Made by a program: the position numbers and the translations under genes. From Sipunculus nudus (Eukaryota; Annelida; Sipuncula; Golfingiida; Sipunculidae), in NCBI GenBank assembly GCA_026874595.1, contig CM049309.1:3816076-3880075 (forward strand): 64,000 nt of DNA, given 5' to 3'. Shown one piece after another: positions 51,923 to 62,556 of the stretch. The number at the start of each line of letters is the position of its first letter. Positions within the stretch are counted from its first letter, which is position 1. The notes beneath the pieces were generated by a model, which ran no database searches, was not told the DNA's origin, and was given only the letters and a program-made list of their open reading frames with translations.

Positions 51923-52638
51923 AGCAGTTCCCGAGACCAGGGAGCAGGCGGTCCTGGCATCTGGTGCACGCTGGCCGGAACGTTAACCAAAGAATGACTG
52001 GAAAATGTGGCATCGTGTCCCGGCTAAAATACAATATAATACAATAAGTGTTTAAAGAACACAGACACAAAGTCGGAGGATTATGTTGTGTATATACATT
52101 ATATAAGGATAAAGCAAACGTACGTTAGTTTCTCATGCACCGCGCGCGTGAATTTTCAAAGTGGATTCAAAATTGTCCCCGATCATATCAAATTTAAATA
52201 AAAAAAATATCATGAAATATATTAATTTAAGAAGCGGGTCGGCAATGATTTCTAGAAGAAGCGCCCAAGAAACCAAACTTTTTTTGGCCTAATGTTAACA
52301 TTAAAAACACTGTTGAATATTAATTAAAAAAATTTAAAATATAATTCAAAAATTATATTAAAAAATGAAAATGTACATAACCGAGTCATGTGATGGTTTG
52401 TTTTTTTTTATGTTTTTATTGTCCCCGTTAAACACGACTGTTCTGCCACAAATGGACCGAACGGCTGATGAACGACCTGGACATAAATAAGGGGCCGTAT
52501 AAGAATAATCGGTCTACCAAATCGTATTAAACAAGAGTTCAGTCTGGCTGTGGCCCAAATTACCTGAATCGCATCAAAAAAAGAAAATTGGCAGAATGAC
52601 ATTATATTCTACAAGCTGTTTCAAACAGGTTTTCCAGG

Positions 52639-53634
52639 TTATTGGGGCCGTATAACAAATGGTTTATGGTGCCCGGGCTATCTCTGCCATTTAACACAGT
52701 GAACGGCAGGAACCTTATTACAGGGTTTACTTCTGGGCCACATAACATGGTATTCATACTCGAAGTATAAAGGGGATTCACTTGGGCCATATAAGAAAGT
52801 ATGCATCTGGGCCACATAACAAGATATTCACCTTGGCCATATAACAAAAGGTCCATCTCGGCCATATAACAGCGTATTCACACGGGCCATATCACGGAGT
52901 TTTCTTCTTAATTAAATAGCAATGTACTCACGTGGGCCATATTAAATCGGATTCACCGGGGTCGTATAAAAAGTTATTTTCCTCTGCCATAATATAAGGT
53001 GTCCAACTCGGCGTTATCATATGAAATTTACCCGCCACGTATAACATAGTATTATTTGGGCCATATAATAATGTTTACATAATGGCCAAATAACCTGGTA
53101 TTCGTCTGCGCTGTATAAAAGGGACTCACTTAGGCCATATAAGAAAGTATGCATCTGGGCCACATAACAAGATATTCACCTTGGCCATATAACAAAAGGT
53201 CCATCTCGACCATATAACAGCGTATTCACACGGGCCATATCAAGGGGTTTTCTTCTTAGTTAAATAACAATGTACCCACGTGGGCCATATAACATGTATT
53301 CACCGGGATCGTATAAAAAGAAAGTTTCCTTGGCCATATATTAAGAAATCCATCTCGGCTTATCATATGGTATTCACCCGCCACGTATAATATAGTATTA
53401 ATAAGGACCATATAATAATATTTTCATGAGGGCCATATATAATAACATGGTATTCGTCCGCTCCGTATAACAAAGTATCCAAATGGGCCATATAACAACG
53501 TCTCAATCTGGACCATGTAACAGGGTATTTGTTTTGGCCATATACCAAGGAATTCATCGGGGCCGTGTAATAAGATTTTCACTAGGGCCAGTATTTTAAG
53601 TTTAATTTCGGGCAATATATCAGGGTATCAACAG
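52639..53634. repeat. Minisatellite of unit 15, two sub-blocks
   Basis: Landmarks at 52,785 and 53,133. Confidence 0.9.
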
Positions 53635-55104
53635 GATGGCCAAGCCGGAAATAATGAAATGTTGGATTTCTCCGTATAAAAGTGTCGGAATTGGACATGT
53701 CAGGAAGTTCTCCCTTGGCTACCACAAGATGTCCGTAGTATCCTTAAGTATGAATAAAATCTTTCAATGGAATTTAAAAAAAAATAGGGAAATGACTGCA
53801 AACACAAATTAAAATTTGAAACATATATTAGAACAGCAGCATTCTCATCACGATCCCTGAGGGTTGAAAGTCGAATTTATCAGTAAATAATCTACCCCCT
53901 CCGATATGATAAAGGTCCTGTTGTCCACAGCATCCTCTAAGAAGCACCTACTGTCCCTCACTGTCTTCAGTCCTCTCCGGCTAAGGGGGTAAGCGTATTG
54001 ATCCCACTAACTGCGGAGATCCGTCCGGACGGTTTTTCAGGAATAGCCCCCCGCGAATTCCGTGTGACCTATGGACGGCTCACAACCGAATATTACCACA
54101 TCTCCCTGATTGTGCTCCACACTCACCATAAACAAAACAAACACAGGAAGAGAATTGAGATATTGCAGTTTCATAATAATACTTATCTCGATTTTCTGAA
54201 TCTATAGAATTCCGAGAATGTGTTTGTGTGTATAAAACGCATTATTATGTAATTTTAGCTACATTTGACTAACCTTAGTCCATGATCTTCCTTATTACTT
54301 TTTTTTCACGAAGAGATACGTAAATCCGCTGTAAAATCGGGCTTCGTACAACTTACAATTCCATGATCGCCTTGTTTCACTGAAAATGAGACAAGAATGA
54401 CCGGGTTGCTAACGTGACGACAATAGCAACACCACCGATTCTATGACGTCATGATGTTTTAATCTTCAAACGTTCGGTTAGTAATACGTAATACTGAGTG
54501 TTAAATGATGTCACTAATTTTACATTGCAGAGTGAATGTGTTTGGGGGTTCATAGGGTGCTTAGTTACGAGCCCAGACCGCAGATAGCGACACCTGACGT
54601 AAACAGCAATTTTGTGACGTATTTTTCATCGGCATGGGCGTAGACAACGTATTGCCGCGTGGGTTTGTTATGTGATGTGAGGATTGCATGCGGAACAGAG
54701 ACTGGGCCCTGTTATGATTTGCTGCTGCAAGCGTATTGTTACGGACAGTATATTTAGAAAATAACAAAATACTGCAATGTATATTGTTTTTATTCATTTT
54801 GGAATATTTTAGTGAAATCACTGCAGAGTTGAGAGCAAACATATGTGCTGACAGATTTCATAACAAAGCAAATGACCTCGTACATTTCTTGGAAAAATAA
54901 AGAGAAAATATATTTAAAACAAGGATATATAATCGGATTTGCGATTCGGTAGGTTAAAACGATCGACCTTCATAAAAATCAACTTTAAATGCTATACCTT
55001 GTTATATCTGAAAAAACTCAAATGACGTGTGATTGCTTCATTATAATCAAGTGTTATAGATGATGTTTGAATATATTTATTCACAGATCCGTGGGTGGGT
55101 ATAA

Positions 55105-55155
55105 TTTTTTTTTTTTTTTTTTTTTTTTTTGCGAAAGGACGGGTGGGGGGGGGGG
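55105..55155. repeat. Poly(dT)/poly(dG) tract of unit 16
   Basis: 26 T, GCGAAAGGACGGGT, 11 G. Confidence 0.9.
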
Positions 55156-55872
55156 AGCAGTTCCCGAGACCAGGGAGCAGGCGGTCCTGGCATCTGGTGC
55201 ACGCTGGCCGGAACGTTAACCAAAGAATGACTGGAAAATGTGGTATCGTGTCCCGGCTAAAATACAATATAATACAATAAGTGTTTAAAGAACACAGACA
55301 CAAAGTCGGAGGATTATGTTGTGTATATACATTATATAAGGATAAAGCAAACGTACATTAGTTTCTCATGCACCGCGCGCGTGAATTTTCAAAGTGGATT
55401 CAAAATTGTCCCCGATCATATCAAATTTAAATAAAAAAAATATCATAAAATATATTAATTTAAGAAGCGGGTCGGCAATGATTTCTAGAAGAAGCGCCCA
55501 AGAAACCAAACTTTTTTTTGGCCTAATGTTAACATAAAAAACACTGTTGAATATTTATTAAAAAAAATTTAAAATATAAATAAAAAAATATATTAAAAAA
55601 ATGAAAATGTACATAACCGAGTCATGTGATGGGTTGTTTTTTTTATGTTTTTATTGTCCCCGTTAAACACGACTGTTCTGCCACAAATGGACCGAACGGC
55701 TGATGAACGACCTGGACATAAATAAGGGGCCGTATAAGAATAATCGGTCTACCAAATCGTATTAAACAAGAGATCAGTCTGGCTGTGGCCCAAATTACCT
55801 GAATCACATCAAAAAAGAAAATTGGCAGAATGACATTATATTCTACAAGCTGTTTCAAACAGGTTTTCCAGG

Positions 55873-56868
55873 TTATTAGGGCCGTATAACAAATGGTTTA
55901 TGGTGCCCGGGCTATCTCTGCCATTTAACACAGTGATCGGCAGGAACCTTATTACAGGGTTTACTTCTGGGCCACATAACATGGTATTCATACTCGAAGT
56001 AAAAAAGAGATTCACTTGGGCCATATAAGAAAGTATGCATCTGGGCCACATAACAAGATATTCACCTTGGCCATATAACAAAAGGTCCATCTCGGCCATA
56101 TAACAGCGTATTCACACGGGCCATTTCACGGAGTTTTCTTCTTAATTAAATAGCAATGTACTCACGTGGGCCATATAAAATCGGATTCACCGGGGTCGTA
56201 TAAAAAGTTAGTTTCCTCTGCCATAATATAAGGTGTCCAACTCGGCGTTATCATATGAAATTCACCCGCCACGTATAACATAGTATTATTTTGGCCATAT
56301 AATAATGTTTACATAATGGCCAAATAACCTGGTATTCGTCTGCGCTGTATAAAAGGGACTCACTTAGGCCATATAAGAAAGTATGCATCTGGGCCACATA
56401 ACAAGATATTCACCTTGGCCATATAACAAAAGGTCCATCTCGACCATATAACAGCGTATTCACACGGGCCATATCAAGGGGTTTTCTTCTTAGTTAAATA
56501 ACAATGTACCCACGTGGGCCATATAACATGTATTCACCGGGATCGTATAAAAAGAAAGTTTCCTTGGCCATATATTAAGAAATCCATCTCGGCTTACCAT
56601 ATGGTATTCACCCGCCACGTATAATATAGTATTAATAAGGACCATATAATAATATTTTCATGAGGGCCATATATAATAACATGGTATTCGTCCGCTCCGT
56701 ATAACAAAGTATCCAAATGGGCCATATAACAACGTCTCAATCTGGACCATGTAACAGGGTATTTGTTTTGGCCATATACCAAGGAATTCACCGGGGCCGT
56801 GTAATAAGATTTTCACTAGGGCCAGTATTTTAAGTTTAATTTCGGGCAATATATCAGGGTATCAACAG
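55873..56868. repeat. Minisatellite of unit 16, two sub-blocks
   Basis: Landmarks at 56,019 and 56,367. Confidence 0.9.
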
Positions 56869-58341
56869 GATGGCCGAGCCGGAAGTAATGAAATGTCGGA
56901 CTTCTCCGTATAAAAGTGTCGGAATTGGACATGTCAGGAAGTTCTCCCTTGGCTACCACAAGATGTCCGTAGTATCCTTAAGTATGAATAAAATCTTTCA
57001 ATGGAATTTAAAAAAAAATAGGGAAATGACTGCAAACACAAATTAAAATTTGAAACATATATTAGAACAGCAGCATTCTCATCACGATCCCTGAGGGTTG
57101 AAAGTCGAATTTATCAGTAAATAATCTACCCCCTCCGATATGATAAAGGTCCTGTTGTCCACAGCATCCTCTAAGAAGCACCTACTGTCCCTCACTGTCT
57201 TCAGTCCTCTCCTGCTAAGGGGGTAAGCGTATTGATCCCACTAACTGCGGAGATCCGTCCGGACGGTTTTTCAGGAATAGCCCCCCGCGAATTCCGTGTG
57301 ACCTATGGACGGCTCACAACCGAATATTACCACATCTCCCTGATTGTGCTCCACACTCACCATAAACAAAACAAACACAGGAAGAGAATTGAGATATTGC
57401 AGTTTCATAATAATACTTATCTCGATTTTCTAAATCTATAGAATTCCGAGAATGTGTTTGTGTGTATAAAACGCAATATTATGTAATTTTAGCTACATTT
57501 GACTAACCGTAGTCCATGATCTTCCTTAATACTTTTTTTTTCACGAAGAGATACGTAAATCCGCTGTAAAATCGGGCTTCGTACAACTTACAAGTCCATG
57601 ATCGCCTTGTTTCACTGAAAATGAGACAAGAATGACCGGGTTGCTAACGTGACGACAATAGCAACACCACCGATTCTATGACGTCATGATGTTTTAATCT
57701 TCAAACGTTCGGTTAGTAATACGTAATACTGAGTGTTAAATGATGTCACTAATTTTACATTGCAGAGTGAATGTGTTTGGGGGTTCATAGGGTGCTTAGT
57801 TACGAGCCCAGACCGCAGATAGCGACACCTGACGTAAACAGCAATTTTGTGACGTATTTTTCATCGGCATGGGCGTAGACAACGTATTGCCGCGTGGGTT
57901 TGTTATGTGATGTGAGGATTGCATGCGGAACAGAGACTGGGCCCTGTTATGATTTGCTGCTGCAAGCGTATTGTTACGGACAGTATATTTAGAAAATAAT
58001 AAAATACTGCAATGTATATTGTTTTTATTCATTTTGGAATATTTTAGTGAAATCACTGCAGAGTTGAGAGCAAACATATGTGCTGACAGATTTCATAACA
58101 AAGCAAATGACCTCGTACATTTCTTGGAAAAATAAAGAGAAAATATATTTAAAACAAGGATATATAATCGGATTTGCGATTCGTTAGGTTCAAACGATCG
58201 ATCTTCATAAAAATCAACTTTAAATGCAATACCTTGTTAAATCTGAAAAAAAACTCAAATGACGTGTGATTGCTTCATTATAATCAAGTGTTATAGATGA
58301 TGTTTGAATATATTCATTCACAGATCCGAGGGTGGGTATGA

Positions 58342-58392
58342 TTTTTTTTTTTTTTTTTCCGAAAGGACGGGTGGGGGGTGGGGGGGTGGGGG
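58342..58392. repeat. Poly(dT)/interrupted poly(dG) tract of unit 17
   Basis: 17 T, then CCGAAAGGACGGGT, then runs of 6, 7 and 5 G separated by single T residues. It is the only unit with an interrupted G run. Confidence 0.9.
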
Positions 58393-58802
58393 AGCAGTTC
58401 CCGAGACCAGGGAGCAGGCGGTCCTGGCATCTGGTGCACGCTGGCCGGAACGTTAACCAAAGAATGACTGGAAAATGTGGCATCGTGTCCCGGCTAAAAT
58501 ACAATATAATACAATAAGTGTTTGAAGAAAAGAACACAGACACAAAGTCGGAGGATTATGTTGTGTATATACATTATATAAGAATAAAGCAAACGTACGT
58601 TAGTTTTTCATGCACCGCGCGCGGGAATTTTCAAAGTGGATTCAAAATTGTCCCCGATCATATCAAATTTAAATAAAAAAAATATCATGAAATATATTAA
58701 TTTAAGAAGCGGGTCGGCAATGATTTCTAGAAGAGGCGCCCAAGAAACCAAACTTTTTTTGGCCTAATGTTAACATTAAAAACACTGTTGAATATTTATT
58801 AA

Positions 58803-58835
58803 CAAGTGACCCATGGGTCATGACGCTCAGCTGAC
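58803..58835. repeat. Palindromic terminus of element copy 2
   Basis: A perfect 14-bp palindrome TGACCCATGGGTCA (58,807-58,820) is followed by TGACGCTCAGCTGAC. It is the same terminus as at 4591-4619 in inverse orientation. Confidence 0.85.
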
Positions 58836-59131
58836 TGGGAAGAGATTCGCTAAAGGAAATTTTATCATCAGAATGGTAGTATATACCCATTCAACTGAAG
58901 CATCAAACAGATTAACCAACAGGCCAAGATTTAGTCTGTATTTATATATCTCAAAAATAGAGAAAAAATGTGTAAACTTTAAAAACTAGAATACGGGTAG
59001 CCGACAAGTGACTACGTGTATCCGCCAAAATCAGAGTGGAACGGTTGAAGTGAAGCATGGATTGAGTGGCAAGGGGAAATAGAGTAAGGTATGTTGCATA
59101 TTAGCATGGATGTCTGGAGCCTAAATGTGTA
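58836..59131. other. Unique part of element copy 2, nothing recognised
   Basis: About 300 bp between the terminus and the first tandem array. No repeat, promoter or coding signal that I can support. Confidence 0.5.
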
Positions 59132-59960
59132 TGTAGGTTGTTCCACCTACCACAAATCCAGAAAGCTGTCCAAGTTGTATACATATGCAAAATTTTAGGC
59201 AGAAAAGTCAAACCACTACATGTATATGAGTGATTTTAGCCGACGGCAGACAAACAGACAGACGCTGTGCAAAAATGGTTGCAGGTTGCCCCTCCAGTTT
59301 TGTGTATGATAAAGACCTATGTGAGATCTATACACATGGAAAATTTTGGCCCAATCGTTCAAACGTTCCCGAGATATGAGCTCGGATGTCTGCAGCATAA
59401 ACTAGAATGTAGGTGGCGCCACCTGTCATTAAATCAAGAAAGCTATCCAGGATGTATAAAACTGCAAAATTTTAGGCAGATATGTCAAACCACTGCCGAG
59501 ATATGAGTGACATTATCCCATAGCAAAAAACAGACAGACGCTGTGCAAAAATGGTTGCAGGTGGCGCCACCAGTTTTGCGTATGATAAAGAGCTATGTGA
59601 TATCTATACACATGCAAAATTTTGACCCAATCGGTCAAACGGTTCCTGAGATATGAGCTTGGATGTGATCAGCGTGAACGTGAATGTAGGTGGCGCCATC
59701 TGTCATAAAATCCAGAAAGCTATCCTGGATGTATATGCATGCCGAATTTCAGGTGAATTAGTCAATTCACTGCAGAGATATGAGTGATTTTAACCCAAGG
59801 CAGATGAACAGATGGACACTGTGCAAACATGGTTACAGGTGGCGCCACCATTTTTGTGTATGTTATAAAGCAATCCAAGGGCTACATTTGTATAAATTTT
59901 ATTTCCTGATTGGTCAAACTGTTCCCGAGATATGAGGGTTTATGTGTGGATCAGACGCAC
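59132..59960. repeat. ~276-bp tandem array in element copy 2
   Basis: TGTAGGTnGnnCCACCT recurs at 59,132, 59,408 and 59,685, spaced 276 and 277 bp. Within each unit a second landmark, GGTTGCAGGTGGCGCCACCA, recurs at about 59,278, 59,554 and 59,831. Each unit thus has two copies of the palindrome GGTGGCGCCACC or a decayed form. It also carries AGAAAGCTATCCAGGATGTAT, a CAGACAGACGCTGTGCAAA phrase and a CGGTCAAACGGTTCCTGAGA phrase. The reading frames across it, such as 59,267-59,506, are not genes. Confidence 0.85.
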
Positions 59961-60170
59961 AAATGGACGCTGGAGAGAGGGGAAAGGTCAGAGGTCAACA
60001 CAAATTGGTTAGGCACTAGTTCACATGTGACTAGATAATTAGTGTAAGTTTAGGAAAAATCGGTCCATTTTTCTCAGAGGAGCTCTCTGGAAACAAACGT
60101 GGTGGCGGCGGAGGAACCCGGTCAAAAACATAGTATCTGCAAAACTTCGTTTTGGAGGATACAAAAATAC
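59961..60170. other. Spacer between the two arrays of element copy 2
   Basis: About 210 bp, with GGTCAGAGGTCAACAC and GTGGTGGCGGCGGAGG. No feature recognised. Confidence 0.5.
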
Positions 60171-62130
60171 AGGTGGCTCCACCAGTCTGCAGAAACTAAT
60201 AAAAACACTTAATGGTCAATATCCATGCAAAGAATCATGGTGATCTCTGCATTAGTTGTTCAGATACTTCAGCTTTTGTATCAAATTGTCCATTATTCTG
60301 AGGGATACTTCAGAGTCCTATAGCTTGAAGGATATGGGTAACAGAGACCTAATTTCAAGTTTCCACAGGCACTCTTCATGGGCCTCCTTGTATGACAAGA
60401 ATGAAGTTTCTACGTCCAGTTGTTGCAATTTGTACCCTGTTGACAGATAACAACATCTTTAAAGGTCTCAAAAAAAAGAGAAAAAAAATTCGTAAAAATT
60501 TGAAAAAAATAGAGGTGGCGCACCCAGTCTGCAGAAACTGATGGAACAGCTCATGATCCATATGTATGCCGAAAATCATGACCATCAGTGTTGTAGTTAT
60601 TGAGATATTGAAGATTTTGTATGAAATTTTTGACTACTCTGGGGGGTACTTTGGGGCTCCATAGCTCTAGGGTTGGGTAACAAAGACCTAATTTCTGGTT
60701 TCCATGGAGACTTTTCATAGGTCTTTCTCAGTGTTTCGAGAATGAAGATTCTAGGTCCAGTTGTTACGATTTGTGCCACGCTAACAGATGACAGCATCCT
60801 TAAAGGTCTCAAAAATAGAGGAAAAAATCGTTAAAAAAAACCGAACAAATACAGGTTGTGCCACCAGTCTGCAAGAACTGATGAAACACTTCTTGATCAA
60901 TATGTATGCCAAAAATCATGACCATCAGTGATGTAGTTATTGAGATATTGAAGTTTTTGTATGAAATTTTTGACTACTCTGGGGGGTACTTTGGGGCCCC
61001 ATATCTCGATGGATATGGGTAACAGAGACCTAATTTCTTGTTTCCATGGAGACTTTTCATAGGTCTCTCAGTGTGTCAAGAATGAAGATTCTAGGTGCAG
61101 TCGTTACGATTTATGCGACGTTTACAGATGACAGCATCCTTAAAGGTCTCAAAAATAGAGGAAGAAATCGTAAAAAAAATCAAACAATAAAGGTGGCGCC
61201 ACCAGTCTGCAGGAACTGATGATACATCTAATGATCAATATGTATGCCGAATATTATGACCATCAGTGATGTAGTTATTGAGATATTGAAGTTTTTGTAT
61301 GAAATTTTTGACTACTCTGGGGGGGGGGGTACTTTGGGGCCCAATAGCTCAAAGGATATGGGTAACAGAGACCTTATTTCTGGTTTCCAAGGAGATTTTT
61401 CAGGGACCTCTCAGTGCGGCAAGAATTAAGATTCTAGGTCCAGTCGTTACGATTTGTGCCACGCTAACAGATGACAGCATCCTTAAAGGTCTCAAAAATA
61501 GAGGAAAAAATCGTGAAAAATCGAACAATACAGGTGGCGCCACCAGTCTGCAGGAACTGATGGAACATCTCATAATCAATATGTTTGCCAAAAATCATGA
61601 CCATCAGTGATGTAGTTATTGAGATATTGAAGTTTTTGTATGAAATTTTTTACTACTCTGGGGGGTACTTTGGGGCCTCATAGCTGCAAGGATATGGGTA
61701 ACAGAGACCTAATTTCTGGTTTCCATGGAGACTTTATAGGTCTCTCAGTGTGTCGAGAATGAAGATTCTAGGTCCAGTCGTTACGATTTGTGCCTTGTTA
61801 ACAGATGTTCACATTTTTAAAGGTATCAAAAATAGAGAAAAAAATTCGTAAAAAATCGAAAAATACAGGTGGCGCCACCAGTCCTCAGGAAGTGATGGAA
61901 CATCTCATTATCAATATGTATGCCAAAAATCATGACCATCAGTCAAGTAGTTAATGAGATATTGAAGTTTTTGTATGAATTTTTTTACTTTTCTGGGGGG
62001 TACTTTGGGGCCCCATAGCTGGAAGGATATGGGTAACAGAGACCTAATTTCTGGTTTCCAAGGAGATTTTTCATTGACCTCTCAGAATGTAAAGTTACAA
62101 GATTCTAAGTCCAGCGGTTACGATTTGTGC
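60171..62130. repeat. ~340-bp tandem array in element copy 2
   Basis: AGGTGGCGCCACCAGTCTGC or a variant occurs at 60,171, 60,513, 60,853, 61,191, 61,532 and 61,867, spaced 335-342 bp. Each unit further holds GGTAACAGAGACCTAATTTC, CTCTGGGGGGTACTTTGGGG and TCTAGGTCCAGTCGTTACGA. Copies are moderately diverged. The frames at 60,256-60,450, 61,244-61,429 and 61,299-61,610 only translate this repeat. Confidence 0.9.
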
Positions 62131-62137
62131 CAGGTTA

Positions 62138-62202
62138 ACGGACAGACGGACAGACGGACAGACGGACGGACGGACAGACGGACAGACGGAAGACGGACAA
62201 AG
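62138..62202. repeat. ACGG/ACAG microsatellite of element copy 2
   Basis: Repeats of GACGGACA and GACGGACG followed by AGACGGACAAAGAGTG. It corresponds to the CCGT tract next to the hairpin of element copy 1. Confidence 0.9.
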
Positions 62203-62214
62203 AGTGATTGCTAT

Positions 62215-62244
62215 AGCTCAGCATGACTGAAAGTCAGCTGAGCT
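62215..62244. repeat. Terminal hairpin of element copy 2
   Basis: AGCTCAGCATGACT and AGTCAGCTGAGCT pair with a single bulged base. The flanking host sequence is an A run. Confidence 0.8.
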
Positions 62245-62556
62245 AAAAAAAATTAAAAATATAATTAAAAAATTATATTAAAAAAAATGAAAATGTACAT
62301 AACCGAGTCATGTGATGGGTTGTTTTTTCATGTTTTTATTGTCCCCGTTAAACACGACTGTTCTGCCACAAATGGACCGAACGGCTGATGAACGACCTGG
62401 ACATAAATAAGGGGACGTATAAGAATAATCGGTCTACCAAATCGTATTAAACAAGAGTTCAGTCTGGCTGTGGTCCAAATTACCTGAATCGCATCAAAAA
62501 AAAAATTGACAGAAAGACATTATATTCTACAGGCTGTTTCAAACAGGGTTTCCAGG

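Larger units (their letters stand above)
50402..53634 (+). repeat. Macrosatellite unit 15 (3,233 bp), near copy of unit 11
   Basis: Standard length with two sub-blocks, without the ~100-bp deletion of unit 11. The T tract 51874-51897 is broken by one A at 51,881. G tract 51912-51922 (11). Confidence 0.9.
53635..56868 (+). repeat. Macrosatellite unit 16 (3,234 bp)
   Basis: Standard layout, close to units 15 and 17. T tract 55105-55130 (26), G tract 55145-55155 (11). Mark shared with unit 17: GATTCTATGACGTCATG and TGATGTCACTAATTTTACATTG. Confidence 0.9.
58803..62244 (+). mobile_element. Non-autonomous hairpin-ended transposable element, copy 2
   Basis: A ~3.44-kb insertion between TTGAATATTTATTAA and the A-rich AAAAAATTAAAAATAT, which are contiguous in other units. 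The left end is CAAGTGACCCATGGGTCATG with GCTCAGCTGAC at 58,825-58,835. The right end is a hairpin ending GTCAGCTGAGCTAA (62,233 on), after an ACGG/ACAG microsatellite. The inverted 11-mers GCTCAGCTGAC and GTCAGCTGAGC are the only terminal inverted repeat. The interior consists of a ~276-bp array and a ~340-bp array and lacks any long reading frame. The ends match the inverted element at 1,419-4,619. CTAA at the very end after a hairpin fits the CTRR rule of Helitrons, but no 5' TC is evident, so class assignment stays open. Confidence 0.8.

Noticed and set aside
59216-61610. Short reading frames on both strands between 59.2 and 61.6 kb.
   Set aside because: They follow the ~276-bp and ~340-bp tandem repeats, are under 105 codons and show no domain.
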